The notes under the pieces are model-generated. The model had not been told where the DNA came from. It ran no database searches and saw only the letters and a list, made by a program, of their open reading frames with translations. DNA of 64,000 bases from Ignatzschineria indica (lineage in GTDB: Bacteria; Pseudomonadota; Gammaproteobacteria; Cardiobacteriales; Wohlfahrtiimonadaceae). The stretch is taken from positions 992,001 through 1,056,000 of the forward strand of contig NZ_QEWR01000002.1 of the NCBI RefSeq assembly GCF_003121925.1, read 5' to 3'. The stretch's first letter is position 1; the number at the start of each line of letters is the position of its first letter. Shown here one piece after another: positions 30,397 through 40,192 of the stretch. Both the position numbers and the translations under genes were made by a program.

Positions 30397-30945
30397 CTAC
30401 TTCTCGCTTTTCTCTTCCGTTTTCTCTTGCGACTCTTCCTTCACTAATGTTTGGAAGATCGGCTCTGTTAAATAGAGTGACTCTTTAGAAAAGAGTAATC
30501 CTGACTCTAAAATCAGATCATAATCGTGATCTTGTGCATATTCTAATATTGCGTTATTGATCTCTCTTTGTAGCTTATAGAGCTCCTCATTTTTACGAAG
30601 ATTGAACTCCTGACGCGTGTCATTACTGAGTCGGACAAACTCTCGTTCAAGATTGACAATATGGCGCTCTAACTCACGCGCAACTGAGGCTTCATTATTA
30701 CCATTCATCAATTCTCGGCGCAGACTTTCAATCTGATCACGCTTATTGAGAAGGTATTGATCTCTTGCAAAGAACTCCTCATTGAGAAGCGAATAGATAT
30801 CCTTCTGTTCAATATATTTCTCTAATAAGAGATTAATATCAACCACGCCTATCTTTAACTCTTTTGCAGAGGAGATAGGAGTAAAAACAATGAAAGCAGC
30901 AGTTAATAGTACTGCTGCTCCCTTTCTTAAAATGCCTTTAAACAT
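30397..30945 (-). CDS. skp: OmpH/Skp-family periplasmic chaperone
   Basis: Skp is a trimeric periplasmic chaperone that holds unfolded outer-membrane proteins for BamA. A signal peptide (about residues 1-27, ending in SSA) is followed by the LKIGVVDINLLLEKY strand and a long charged alpha-helical coiled coil (about residues 55-145) forming the tentacles. A Glu/Lys-rich tail (about 15 residues) extends the C-terminus. At 182 residues it is somewhat longer than E. coli Skp. The bamA-skp-lpxD order supports the call. Confidence 0.93.
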   Translation of the reverse strand: MFKGILRKGAAVLLTAAFIVFTPISSAKELKIGVVDINLLLEKYIEQKDIYSLLNEEFFARDQYLLNKRDQIESLRRELMNGNNEASVARELERHIVNLEREFVRLSNDTRQEFNLRKNEELYKLQREINNAILEYAQDHDYDLILESGLLFSKESLYLTEPIFQTLVKEESQEKTEEKSEK

Positions 30946-30962
30946 TATCTTTTCACCACGAC

Positions 30963-33506
30963 TTAGTAAGGGATACCAATTGAGAACTGGAATTTCTGCT
31001 CTCTATCACCTTCACGAGTTTTAAATGGCTTCGCATAGGAGAATGCAAGTGGACCAAGTGGGGATAACCAGACAAAGCTTGCTCCCGCTGAATAACTCAC
31101 ATCTCCAAATTCTGGTTTACTCGGTTTTGAGGTAACATTCCCGGCATCCACAAAGAGACTCCAACGAACATCATTATTATCTTGGAATCCAGGAACCTTC
31201 ATAATCAATTCTGCTGTCGCGTTATAGCGCAATGAACCCCCCATCGAGTCGCCATTTTCATATTTTGGCCCGATTGAACTTCCGCGATAACCACGAACCG
31301 ATCCTAAACCACCGGCATAGAAGTTTTCAAAGAATGGAAGTGAAGTATCACCATCATTCCCGTAACCCCAGCCCATCATGATATCGCCACGGAGAGAGAA
31401 TACATAATCCTCATTCTCACTCAATGGATAGTAGCTCTGATGTTTTAAGAGTAATTTGTAGAATTTAGAGTCTGATCCCGGCAATGTTCCCGTAATCGTT
31501 GCACTATTGAGAGAACCTTCCGATGAGAAGATCGTTCTATTTCGAGTATCGCGATAGATTCCAACATTCGCTCGATAGAGGTTCAATTTTGCCTTATAGA
31601 GTCGCCCCTCAGTATGGCTATTAACACAAGCCATTCCACAATCTAATTTTGCAATCTCTTCAACAATCTTATTAGGAGACGCATGAGTTGTACGAAGCTT
31701 TAACTGCTCATAACCAATTCCGGCACGAATCGCAGTATATTCAGAGAGTGGGTAACCGAAATTGAACATTAAAGAGAGTCCATCGGCAATGTAGTTACCA
31801 CTATCGTCATAGTCATGCTTCTGCTTACTATAACTTAAGGAGACACCTGCACTTAATCCATCTTTTGTAAAGTAGGGATTCATATAATCGATGCCGTAGT
31901 AACTGCCGCTCTTATTGGTTTCAGCTTGAACATTGAGTTCATGCCCTGTTCCCATAAAGTTCGGTTGATTGAAGCCGGCATTAATACCAAACTTACTATC
32001 CATACCATAACTTAAGCCGAAAGTGATCGATCCGGCACTACGTTCTTTAACACGGTAGGTCAGATCTACCACACCCTCTTCGACTGGCTCAGTTAAGACC
32101 TCAACATCTTCCACATGTGCAAGACGCTGAATACGAACCCGTGAGCGCTCAATATCGCTTGTTACAAACGGGCCCCCTTCCATCTGTCTTAACTCTCTAC
32201 GGAATACCTCATCTTGCGTTCGCTCATTACCTTCGATATTGATACGATTAACGTAGTAACGTTCACCCTGGTCGATTGCAAAGGAGAAGCTAACGGTATC
32301 GGTCTCTTCATTGATTCGAGGAATTGCGTTGACTCGCGCTTGAGCATACCCCTCATTTCCTAATCGATCTTGCAACGTTTTAACTGCTGCTTCAACTGTT
32401 TTAGCTCGATAGAGTGAACCCGGTTTAATATCAATTAAGGAGAGTAACTCCTCTTTATCAACGCTCGGATAGTTTCCAACAATGGTGAAATCACCGAAGT
32501 GGTATTGCTTCCCTTCATGAATATCGATATCAAGATAGACTGTATCCTGATTAGGGCTAATGGTCGCACTTGAGTAGTTGACCTCAGCCTTGAGATAACC
32601 ATTATTACGATAATATTGTTGAACTTGATCGAGTTCATCTTGAATAGTGTAAGGATCATAGCGATCGCCGGAAGAGAAGATTGTTCTAAAGCCCGACTCT
32701 CGAACACGCATCTGACGCAATAATTTACTATCAGAGACATTCTCATTACCGGTAAAGTTAATCTTTTTAATCTGCCCTGTACGCCCTTCTGAAATCTCAA
32801 ATTGAATTTCGGCACGATTACGGGGTAACTCGATCACTTTGGGCTCAATTCTTACCGCATATTTACCACGGGTCTCATAAGCCTTAAGAAGATTGTTTTT
32901 TGCATTTTCTAATGAGGAGTCTTTAAGGCTCTCTCCCACTTTAAGATTAGCCGCTGAGATAATCTGATTGAGCTGAGGATCTTTTAGATCACGATTTCCT
33001 TTAAAGGTGACTCGGGAAAGAACAGGATACTCTTCTAACTCAACAATCAGATTTGAACGTACAGTTGACTCTACCGGCTGACAGCGCGGATCATCAAATG
33101 TACAGGGAATCTCTTCATAAATATATTCAATTTCAGGCTCAACAGGCTCTGTACGGATATTACCAAATGGGCCGGCACCACGCACCGTCGATGGTTGTTT
33201 TTGTACCGGAACTGCTACTGTAATCGATTTTGGCCTTGTACGCCCCAAAATTCTTCCATTGGGCGTTTTCACTGTGACATTTTTAAAAAGTCCCGTAGCA
33301 TGAAGCTTCTCGACGATATCTTTAACATTCCCCTTTTGAACTGGGGCATCTGGATTGAGACCTAAAGTAGTAAAGACAACACCCGGGTTAACCTGCTCTA
33401 ATCCTTCTACGCGAATATCTTTCACTTCATACTTTTGGGCAAAAGCTGCGGCCCCAAGCATTAAGCTCGTAGCTAAAAAAACTCTCTTTATATCGACAAT
33501 AGCCAT
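30963..33506 (-). CDS. bamA: Outer membrane protein assembly factor BamA
   Basis: BamA is the beta-barrel core of the machine that inserts outer-membrane proteins. A signal peptide (residues 1-23) leads into five POTRA domains and a 16-strand barrel (about residue 460 to the end, finishing KFQFSIGIPY). The lid-lock VRGY motif is in GLGSVRGYRGSSIGP. The first POTRA contains an insertion of about 60 residues (roughly 86-150) absent from E. coli BamA, with two cysteines (Cys135 and Cys142) that may pair. A second Cys pair (DCGMAC, near residue 620) lies in a barrel loop. At 847 residues it is 37 longer than the E. coli protein. Confidence 0.97.
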   Translation of the reverse strand: MAIVDIKRVFLATSLMLGAAAFAQKYEVKDIRVEGLEQVNPGVVFTTLGLNPDAPVQKGNVKDIVEKLHATGLFKNVTVKTPNGRILGRTRPKSITVAVPVQKQPSTVRGAGPFGNIRTEPVEPEIEYIYEEIPCTFDDPRCQPVESTVRSNLIVELEEYPVLSRVTFKGNRDLKDPQLNQIISAANLKVGESLKDSSLENAKNNLLKAYETRGKYAVRIEPKVIELPRNRAEIQFEISEGRTGQIKKINFTGNENVSDSKLLRQMRVRESGFRTIFSSGDRYDPYTIQDELDQVQQYYRNNGYLKAEVNYSSATISPNQDTVYLDIDIHEGKQYHFGDFTIVGNYPSVDKEELLSLIDIKPGSLYRAKTVEAAVKTLQDRLGNEGYAQARVNAIPRINEETDTVSFSFAIDQGERYYVNRINIEGNERTQDEVFRRELRQMEGGPFVTSDIERSRVRIQRLAHVEDVEVLTEPVEEGVVDLTYRVKERSAGSITFGLSYGMDSKFGINAGFNQPNFMGTGHELNVQAETNKSGSYYGIDYMNPYFTKDGLSAGVSLSYSKQKHDYDDSGNYIADGLSLMFNFGYPLSEYTAIRAGIGYEQLKLRTTHASPNKIVEEIAKLDCGMACVNSHTEGRLYKAKLNLYRANVGIYRDTRNRTIFSSEGSLNSATITGTLPGSDSKFYKLLLKHQSYYPLSENEDYVFSLRGDIMMGWGYGNDGDTSLPFFENFYAGGLGSVRGYRGSSIGPKYENGDSMGGSLRYNATAELIMKVPGFQDNNDVRWSLFVDAGNVTSKPSKPEFGDVSYSAGASFVWLSPLGPLAFSYAKPFKTREGDREQKFQFSIGIPY

Positions 33507-33598
33507 TATATTTTTCTCTAATAATTAGGGCATAGAAATGCATCTATAAACTGCGTTAATATACCGAATAACTTCAAAAATTCCAATTAATTATCTAT

Positions 33599-34972
33599 TT
33601 AGAACCACTTGCTAATATCATAAAAGATCACAAAAGCCATAAATAGAAATAGGAAGAGAGCACCGATCTGCATCACTCGCATCGAGAGTGTTTGCGGGAT
33701 TCTATCCCGACCTACCGTCGCCTCAATTCCTAAACCGACTAACCGTCCGCCATCTAGAACCGGGATCGGTAGTAAGTTTAAAATTCCGAGATTGACGCTA
33801 AAGAGCGCCATCAATTGAATAAAGTAGACCCAGCCTGCATCAAGCTTCTTGCCGGCAACATCTGCAATCGTTACAGGGCCTGCCATCACATTAGGGTGAA
33901 TATCACCTGTTATCATTCTACCGATAAATTTAAAAATCATAAGAGAATTTTGATAAGTATCAGCAATAGCATATTGAAAAGCCTCAAAAAGAGGATACTT
34001 TTGCAATGTCTGCATCTGCTCAAACTCAGCGGCAACCTCCGGCGAGAGCTGCGTAATGCCGACGCCTAACATAAACCGACCACTCTCATTACGGTTCAAC
34101 TCAATCGGCACCTCAATAATCTGCCCTTTACGCAAAACCTCAACCGGTAGCAAAACTTTATTATCTGACGCAGCTTCTAACTGTGCCATTGTTAAAAGAA
34201 GGTCTTGCCAGGAATCGATACGCTGGTTACCAATTTTAAGAATCTCATCATCGAGTTGTAATCCTGCAAGCTTACCTGCACCACCATCTGTCAGAACACC
34301 AATTTTTGCCGGCACTCTCGGCATGTAGAGATTAATCCCTAATTGCTGATCGATATATTGATTCGCATTAAGTCTTAAGGGCTCATCCATTCTAATCTCT
34401 ATCTGCTCTAGACGTCCATTTCGCAAAACATCAACATCTGCTTTACCATCATTAAGATGTTCTACAAAACGCATCATCATCTCTTCAAAGGTACGAACTG
34501 AGTTCCCTTCAACCGCAATAATCTCATCTCCCCGCTCAAATCCTGCCTCAGCAAAGACAGATTGAACCGGAGGGGTATCAATTTTTGCTTTAAATGCTGG
34601 CATTCCATAGAGATAGAGGCCAAAAAGAAGAATAATCGCAAAGAGAAGATTGACTAAAGGGCCTGCAGCAATCACAACTGCACGCTTCCAAATAGGTTGC
34701 GCATTGAAAGTCTTACTCTGATCCGCCGGATCGACTTTATGAACGCGATCATCTAGCATCGCAACATATCCACCTAGCGGAATAAGGCCGATACGATACT
34801 CCACACCATCTTTGCCTCGGCGGCTCCAAACTTTCTTTCCAAAACCGATACTAAAGGTTAAGACTTTAAACCCTAACTTTCTTGCTGCATAGAAATGGCC
34901 AAACTCATGGAGTGTCACCAAAACACCCATCAGAATTAAAAAACCAAAGATAGAGTTAAACAACATCGACAT
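33599..34972 (-). CDS. rseP: RIP metalloprotease RseP
   Basis: RseP is an intramembrane site-2 protease that cleaves the anti-sigma factor RseA and remnant signal peptides. The zinc site is His22-Glu23-xx-His26 in LVTLHEFGHFYAARK, with the second metal motif in LNLLPIPVLDGGRL. Two PDZ domains lie between (residues about 115-290, for example AGFERGDEIIAVEG and AGKLAGLQLDDEILKI). There are four membrane segments. The 457-residue length fits the family. It sits between dxr and bamA as in most gammaproteobacteria. Confidence 0.97.
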   Translation of the reverse strand: MSMLFNSIFGFLILMGVLVTLHEFGHFYAARKLGFKVLTFSIGFGKKVWSRRGKDGVEYRIGLIPLGGYVAMLDDRVHKVDPADQSKTFNAQPIWKRAVVIAAGPLVNLLFAIILLFGLYLYGMPAFKAKIDTPPVQSVFAEAGFERGDEIIAVEGNSVRTFEEMMMRFVEHLNDGKADVDVLRNGRLEQIEIRMDEPLRLNANQYIDQQLGINLYMPRVPAKIGVLTDGGAGKLAGLQLDDEILKIGNQRIDSWQDLLLTMAQLEAASDNKVLLPVEVLRKGQIIEVPIELNRNESGRFMLGVGITQLSPEVAAEFEQMQTLQKYPLFEAFQYAIADTYQNSLMIFKFIGRMITGDIHPNVMAGPVTIADVAGKKLDAGWVYFIQLMALFSVNLGILNLLPIPVLDGGRLVGLGIEATVGRDRIPQTLSMRVMQIGALFLFLFMAFVIFYDISKWF

Positions 34973-35005
34973 TTAAGATCAGCCTTTTTAGTAAAATTTT
35001 ACAAC

Positions 35006-36178
35006 TTAACAGAGTGCCTTAGCCATCTGACGAATCTCTTGATCATACGCTAAAAGAGCCTCCTCTGTCTGTAATGCATTAGCTGACATCACCACTCGGT
35101 CTAAAACTTCAGCCACCTTATCCGCTATCTCAACAAAGGTGATTTTTTGTGCTAAAAATGCCGACACAAAAACTTCATTAGCAGCATTGAGTGCCACTAA
35201 GTAGGGTGTGCCGGCAATAAGAGACTCCTGCGCAAGGCGAAGTGCAGGAAAAGTGACAAGATCAGGTTCTTCAAAAGTTAATGCTGACATCTTTGTCAAG
35301 TCGAGGTAGGATGCCCCCGATACAACTCGTTGCGGATATGCTAATGCATGCGCGATAGGAATTGCCATATCAGCAGCACCCATCTGAGAGATCAAAGAGC
35401 CATCTATATACTCAACCAATGAGTGGATCATACTTTGAGGGTGAACCACAACACTCAACTTCTCTACCGGCATGGAGAAGAGAAAATGTGCTTCGATCAA
35501 TTCAAGTCCCTTATTCATCAAAGTTGCCGAATCGATCGTCACCTTTGCCCCCATAGACCAATTAGGGTGCTTGAGAGCATCTTCTAACGTTACCTTCTCT
35601 AGATCTTGTCTCTGATAACCTCTGAAGGGCCCTCCGGAAGCAGTTAGAATTAGACGTTTAACACCTTCATAACTCAACTCATCACCTCTTTTAGGAAGTG
35701 ATTGAAAGAGCGCATTATGTTCACTATCGATTGGCAAAATCGTCGCGCCATGAGCTTTTGCTTCCGCCATAAAGAGTGCTCCACCTAAAACAAGCGTCTC
35801 TTTATTCGCCAATAAAATGGTTTTCCCTGCTCTAGCGGCTGAAAGGCTCGAGAGAAACCCTTTTCCCCCTACGATCGCTGCGACAACAAGATCTATTTCC
35901 CTCTCTGTTACAAGCTCAATAATAGCCGCCTCACCCCCTAGCACTACCGTTGGTAAGTTAGCGGCTTCTACCAACTTTTTAAGGCTGTTAGCTGCAGACT
36001 CATTCTCTAAAACTGCATACTTAGGTTCAAACTCCTGACAGAGTTGCATCATCTTATCAACATTCTGATTCGCAACCAGAGAGTGAACTTGATAGAGCGC
36101 GCGATTGTTGCGAATCACCTTAAGTGTTGAATCACCAATCGAACCTGTTGCACCTAAAATAGAGATCTGTTTTTTCAT
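35006..36178 (-). CDS. dxr: 1-deoxy-D-xylulose 5-phosphate reductoisomerase
   Basis: Dxr converts DXP to MEP in the non-mevalonate isoprenoid pathway using NADPH. The nucleotide loop GATGSIGDSTL is at residues 9-19, followed by NKETLVLGG, IDSEHNALFQSL, LTASGGPFRG and HPNWSMGAKVTIDSATLMNKGLELIEA. The 390-residue length is normal. Its start overlaps the cdsA stop by 4 bp (ATGA). The order cdsA-dxr-rseP differs from E. coli, where dxr precedes uppS. Confidence 0.98.
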   Translation of the reverse strand: MKKQISILGATGSIGDSTLKVIRNNRALYQVHSLVANQNVDKMMQLCQEFEPKYAVLENESAANSLKKLVEAANLPTVVLGGEAAIIELVTEREIDLVVAAIVGGKGFLSSLSAARAGKTILLANKETLVLGGALFMAEAKAHGATILPIDSEHNALFQSLPKRGDELSYEGVKRLILTASGGPFRGYQRQDLEKVTLEDALKHPNWSMGAKVTIDSATLMNKGLELIEAHFLFSMPVEKLSVVVHPQSMIHSLVEYIDGSLISQMGAADMAIPIAHALAYPQRVVSGASYLDLTKMSALTFEEPDLVTFPALRLAQESLIAGTPYLVALNAANEVFVSAFLAQKITFVEIADKVAEVLDRVVMSANALQTEEALLAYDQEIRQMAKALC

Positions 36179-37056
36179 ATAAAACTTAACCCTACAAAGA
36201 AGAGCGGCGCAGCTGCCGTTAAAGCATCAATACGATCTAATACCCCACCATGGCCTGGCAAAATATTACCGCTATCCTTCATTCCAGCATGACGCTTCAC
36301 CACACTCTCAAAGAGATCGCCAGAGATAGAGATAATCACTACCAGAAGACTCAAAGAGACGAAGTTAAGGATTAACATCATTCGTTCTTGCGCGATAAAG
36401 ATCGCAGTTTCATCACTTGTAAAGTAGAGAATTGCCGCTAAAGAGAAGAGCCCTGCAAGAACAATCCCGCCAATAGCACCTTCAACACTCTTCCCTGGAC
36501 TAATGGTGACGGCCAACTTTCTCTTACCAAATTTCCGCCCAACAAAATAGGCACCACTATCGGCAATAATCACCAATAAAATAAGGTAGAGGAGCAGAAT
36601 AAGCCCTTGTTGCAATACCGTTAAAGTGATCATTAATGCAGCTAGTGAAAGGATACTGACGACGAAGAGAAACTCTCTATTAGTTAGAAAGGAGAGCGGC
36701 CTTCTCGCATAGATGGAGAGAATAAAAGGCATCATGAGCCAAAAGAGGGACATCAGCAGTAAAAGCCCAAAGAGGAGTGGATTACTGCGCACAAAGAGCG
36801 CAAGTCCACCAACAATCTGATCTGTCTCGCGATTACCCAATAAAAGCGCGCCAACAACGAGTAAGAGTGTAATAGAACCGACACCAATATAGACCCCTTT
36901 CTGCATCCCTGAGAGCTTTAAGAGATTACTCCACTCAAAAAGCCCAATAACCGAGATCAAAAAGAGTAGGAGAGAGAAGAGAGAGGTTGGTAAAAAAAGG
37001 ATGGCAAGTAGTGCCGCAACCCCTAAGATAATGCCGGTAATAATACGTTGCTTCAT
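36175..37056 (-). CDS. cdsA: Phosphatidate cytidylyltransferase
   Basis: CdsA makes CDP-diacylglycerol, the precursor of all membrane phospholipids. The 293-residue protein has about eight hydrophobic segments and the diagnostic C-terminal signature GDLFESVVKRHAGMKDSG followed by ILPGHGGVLDRIDAL. The ADSGAYFVGRKFGKRKLA block is also typical. It begins 3 nt after the uppS stop and overlaps dxr. Confidence 0.97.
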   Translation of the reverse strand: MKQRIITGIILGVAALLAILFLPTSLFSLLLFLISVIGLFEWSNLLKLSGMQKGVYIGVGSITLLLVVGALLLGNRETDQIVGGLALFVRSNPLLFGLLLLMSLFWLMMPFILSIYARRPLSFLTNREFLFVVSILSLAALMITLTVLQQGLILLLYLILLVIIADSGAYFVGRKFGKRKLAVTISPGKSVEGAIGGIVLAGLFSLAAILYFTSDETAIFIAQERMMLILNFVSLSLLVVIISISGDLFESVVKRHAGMKDSGNILPGHGGVLDRIDALTAAAPLFFVGLSFI

Positions 37057-37059
37057 AAT

Positions 37060-37770
37060 TTATCTCCCACCAAATCGTCGTTCACGACGATAAAATTCAG
37101 CCAAAGCGGCTTCAAATTCTTTCTCACCAAAATCGGGCCAATGGCAATCGATAAAGTAGAGTTCAGCATAAGCTAACTGCCAAATTAAGAAGTTGCTAAT
37201 TCGCTGCTCTCCACTTGTACGGATCAAAAGATCAACAGGAGGAAGGTCACTCATTGTTAGCGCTTTCTCAAATCGAGACTCTGTAATCTCATCGATCTCA
37301 AGATCTCCAGCAATCACCTCTTCAGCCAAGTTCTTACAAGCATTGACGATCTCTTGCCGTCCGCCATAATTGATCGCAACTACAAAATCTAGCACATCAT
37401 TATCTTGAGTAAGTTCTACCGCAGCAAATAACTTCTCCTGCAACTTTACAGAGAGCGGGGAGAGATCACCAATAAAAGAGAGGCGAACCCCCGCACGATG
37501 AAGTGCTTTGAGTTGCCCCTCTAATGTTTGGTAAAAGAGATCCATTAAGTAAGAGACCTCCTCTTGAGGCCTCTTCCAATTCTCCGTTGAAAATGCATAA
37601 ACGGTTAAGACTTTAATACCATTTTTGATTGCACACTCAACGCTCCGTTTAACTGCCTTTACACCGGCTCGATGCCCTAATGCTCGTGCTAAACGATTTC
37701 TTTCAGCCCAACGGCCATTGCCATCCATAATGATGGCAACATGTTGACAGCGCTCTTTACCTTCGCTCAC
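37060..37770 (-). CDS. uppS: Undecaprenyl diphosphate synthase
   Basis: UppS makes the C55 lipid carrier for peptidoglycan and O-antigen by cis-prenyl addition. Asp16 in IIMDGNGRWA is the diphosphate-binding residue, followed by RALGHRAGVKAVKRSVE, YAFSTENWKRP, FVVAINYGGRQEIV and LLIRTSGEQRISNFLIWQLAYAELYF. The length of 236 is typical. It is 14 nt after frr and 3 nt before cdsA. Confidence 0.98.
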   Translation of the reverse strand: MSEGKERCQHVAIIMDGNGRWAERNRLARALGHRAGVKAVKRSVECAIKNGIKVLTVYAFSTENWKRPQEEVSYLMDLFYQTLEGQLKALHRAGVRLSFIGDLSPLSVKLQEKLFAAVELTQDNDVLDFVVAINYGGRQEIVNACKNLAEEVIAGDLEIDEITESRFEKALTMSDLPPVDLLIRTSGEQRISNFLIWQLAYAELYFIDCHWPDFGEKEFEAALAEFYRRERRFGGR

Positions 37771-37784
37771 ATTTAACCCTTAGC

Positions 37785-38342
37785 TTAAATTTCCATTAAC
37801 TCTTCTTCTTTCGCTGCGAGTACTTCATCAATTTTTTTAATCGTAGCGTCAGTTAACTTCTGGATCTCATCTTCTGTACGGCGCTGTACATCTTCTGAAA
37901 TCTCACCCTCTTTCTCTAAAGCAGAGATCTGGTTATTAGCATCACGACGAATATTACGCACGGCTACTTTCGCTTGTTCTGCTTCACCGCCGACTAACTT
38001 CACTAACTCTTTACGGCGCTCTTCTGTTAATGGTGGAAGTGGAATACGGATTAAGGTTCCGGTTGTTGCTGGGTTTAAGCCTAAATCACTATCGATAATC
38101 GCTTTTTCGATAGGACCAACCATCTGTTTTTCCCATGGTGCAACACCTAAAGTTCGAGAGTCTTGCACTGTTAAGTTAGCAACCTGACTTAATGGCACCA
38201 TAGAACCGTAATATTCAACTTCAATATGATCTAAAATTGAGATATGAGCACGACCTGTACGAATCTTCCCAAGGGCGCTAGCGAGTGCATCAACTGATTT
38301 ATCCATACGAGTCTTTGCATCTTTGATGATATTTTGCGTCAT
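37785..38342 (-). CDS. frr: Ribosome recycling factor
   Basis: RRF, together with EF-G, splits post-termination ribosomes. The 185 residues equal the E. coli length and the tRNA-mimic sequence is well conserved: [65 protein letters not shown] and [12 protein letters not shown] hairpin with a T tract lies between pyrH and frr, so frr may be partly uncoupled from pyrH and driven by its own promoter. Confidence 0.98.
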   Translation of the reverse strand: MTQNIIKDAKTRMDKSVDALASALGKIRTGRAHISILDHIEVEYYGSMVPLSQVANLTVQDSRTLGVAPWEKQMVGPIEKAIIDSDLGLNPATTGTLIRIPLPPLTEERRKELVKLVGGEAEQAKVAVRNIRRDANNQISALEKEGEISEDVQRRTEDEIQKLTDATIKKIDEVLAAKEEELMEI

Positions 38343-38393
38343 TTAAATTTTCTCCAATTTTTATTCAACTGTTGTTCAATTTTTCTAAAAAAG

Positions 38394-38428
38394 GAGATGC
38401 CTGCGGGCTACTGAGCCAGTAGCATCTC
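38394..38428 (-). terminator. Hairpin with T tract between pyrH and frr
   Basis: GAGATGC (38394-38400) pairs with GCATCTC (38422-38428); on the minus strand the stem is followed by CCTTTTTT. An inner, competing stem GCTACTG/CAGTAGC (38407-38413 with 38417-38423) shares two bases with the outer one. It may act as a partial terminator inside the pyrH-frr operon. Confidence 0.65.
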
Positions 38429-38482
38429 TCACTTTAAAACTATTTAAGATTATTAAAAAACTAGAATAATTTTACCATACTC

Positions 38483-39214
38483 CTATTCAGGAGCGGTCTC
38501 TGATACTAAAGTTCCTACCGGCTCACCCTTTACAATACGCATTAGATCGCCTTCATTAAAGATATTAAAGACCTTAATGGGGAGATTATTTTCACGGCAC
38601 ATCACGAGGGCTGTGGCATCCATAACCCCTAAATTTTGAGTGAGTGCATCGGTAAAAGTAATATGGTCATATCGTGTTGCGGTAGGATCTTTCATCGGAT
38701 CTGCGGTATAGACGCCATCTACTTTTGTCGCTTTCAACATAATTTCAGCATTGATCTCAATCGCACGAAGTGCTGCAGCAGAGTCTGTTGTAAAGAACGG
38801 ATTACCGGTACCTGCGGCAAATATAGTCACTCTCTTTTTCTCAAGATGACGAACAGCACGGCGACGAAGATAATCTTCGCACACTTCATTGATACGAATA
38901 GCGCTCATCACTCGAACGTAAACATCCCGAGATTCCAATGCATCTTGAAGCGCTAATGAATTCATCACAGTTGCCAACATCCCCATATGGTCACCAGCAA
39001 CACGATCCATCCCCGCTTCTGCTAATCCTGCCCCACGAAAGATATTCCCACCACCGATTACAACTCCGACCTCAACACCAATACGGTTTAATGCCTTGAT
39101 CTCATCGGCAATACGTCCGATAGTAACCGGATCGATACCATAATCGGCGTCACCCATTAATGCCTCGCCACTGAGCTTCAATAAAATGCGCTTATATTTA
39201 GGGGCTTGACTCAT
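38483..39214 (-). CDS. pyrH: UMP kinase
   Basis: PyrH phosphorylates UMP to UDP and is the hexameric bacterial type. The 243-residue amino-acid-kinase fold shows [14 protein letters not shown] at the N-terminus, [63 protein letters not shown] and [10 protein letters not shown]. It heads the pyrH-frr-uppS-cdsA string. The usual upstream pair rpsB-tsf is not here; ubiK lies upstream instead. Confidence 0.98.
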   Translation of the reverse strand: MSQAPKYKRILLKLSGEALMGDADYGIDPVTIGRIADEIKALNRIGVEVGVVIGGGNIFRGAGLAEAGMDRVAGDHMGMLATVMNSLALQDALESRDVYVRVMSAIRINEVCEDYLRRRAVRHLEKKRVTIFAAGTGNPFFTTDSAAALRAIEINAEIMLKATKVDGVYTADPMKDPTATRYDHITFTDALTQNLGVMDATALVMCRENNLPIKVFNIFNEGDLMRIVKGEPVGTLVSETAPE

Positions 39215-39466
39215 AACTATACACTTCCTTTATATTAGATTTGAGACTCAACAAAATTTGTGAATATAGTACTTCATTTAGCATCGATTGAATAGCACCA
39301 CAGCTTCTAAATCCTGCTTTATCTTCCTTCGCTCAATCTGCTTTTAATCTCTACTTTATTTTTTACCAATGAGCTATTGATCGCTCTTTCATCCCACGTT
39401 TAACCCTTTTTCCACCTCCATTTATCACAATGGAGAGATCGCTTATTTCCCCTTATCGATTTCCAA

Positions 39467-39793
39467 TTAATCTTCTGGCAACTCCCCTGAAGAGTCCGCT
39501 AATAAGATGGAAGCATCATCACTTTCAGCCTGTTCTTTATCTAACAAAAGCTGATCAAGTTTCGCTTCTAGCTCTGCCACGCGCTGCGTCAACAACTCCA
39601 CTTTCTCTCTTGTCTTCAATAGAACCTTCTCTTGAATCTCAAACTCTTCATAGCGAACAAATTTAAAATTACTCAAGGCTGAATCAACCCCCTCTTTGAC
39701 TAACTTCTCCACTTCGCCACCGGCATTTTTTACCCCATCAGGGAGCGCATCATGAAGGCGTCCGGCGATATCTTGTATAAAGTTTTTAGGCAT
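39467..39793 (-). CDS. ubiK: Ubiquinone biosynthesis accessory factor UbiK
   Basis: UbiK is a small trimeric accessory protein that assists late ubiquinone synthesis together with UbiJ. The 108-residue product has a BMFP-type layout: an N-terminal helix (FIQDIAGRLHDALPDGV), SNFKFVRYEEFEIQEKVLLKTREKVELL and a coiled coil (RVAELEAKLDQLLLDKE), then an acidic tail. The start is ATG 39793 with AGAGG 5 nt upstream; a longer upstream reading frame has no support. It is a single gene between pyrH and the divergent trmJ. Confidence 0.9.
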   Translation of the reverse strand: MPKNFIQDIAGRLHDALPDGVKNAGGEVEKLVKEGVDSALSNFKFVRYEEFEIQEKVLLKTREKVELLTQRVAELEAKLDQLLLDKEQAESDDASILLADSSGELPED

Positions 39794-40192
39794 CTTGTCC
39801 TCTCTTATGTTAATAGTTGCTATAATCCTAAGCCATATTAAAATGAGTTCGAAATTCAATCGGTGTTCAATCGAGTACATGATTCGAGGTCATGATTCGA
39901 ATTGAAGATTGACCTTAGATCATTCTAGCTCTCTTCACTTAAAATCAGAGAGTGTAGGATAAATAAAATAAATAATTTTAATAGAGCGAATACCTCCTTC
40001 AAAGAGCCCCTCCCCTCTTCTGCTTTTCTATTTTACTGATGCACACTTTACTGATGCTTTTTAATCAATAAATATAATAAGCAACTTGAAGGGGAATAAA
40101 GAGAGTTTCCGCTCTATTTTAACAGCGATTAGATCCCCACTCCCTACTTAGGGCGTCAATATATCATTAAAAGCATAAAAGCGAGTCAACTG
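39794..40192. other. Divergent ubiK / trmJ intergenic region
   Basis: No gene is visible in this 399-bp stretch. A plus-strand extended -10 box (TGC-TATAAT, hexamer at 39821-39826) could serve trmJ, but it would give a leader of over 350 nt. Short tandem duplications are present: CATGATTCGA at 39878-39887 and 39891-39900 (13-bp period), and two copies of TTTACTGATGC near 40034-40060 (15-bp period). Confidence 0.45.

Noticed and set aside
32435-32815. 126-residue minus-strand reading frame inside bamA
   Set aside because: It lies on the same strand in another frame entirely within BamA coding sequence; the protein resembles no family and has no ribosome site.
39416-39435. Hairpin CTCCATT/AATGGAG downstream of ubiK as a terminator
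   Set aside because: On the minus strand it is followed by purines, not a T tract, so it does not fit an intrinsic terminator.
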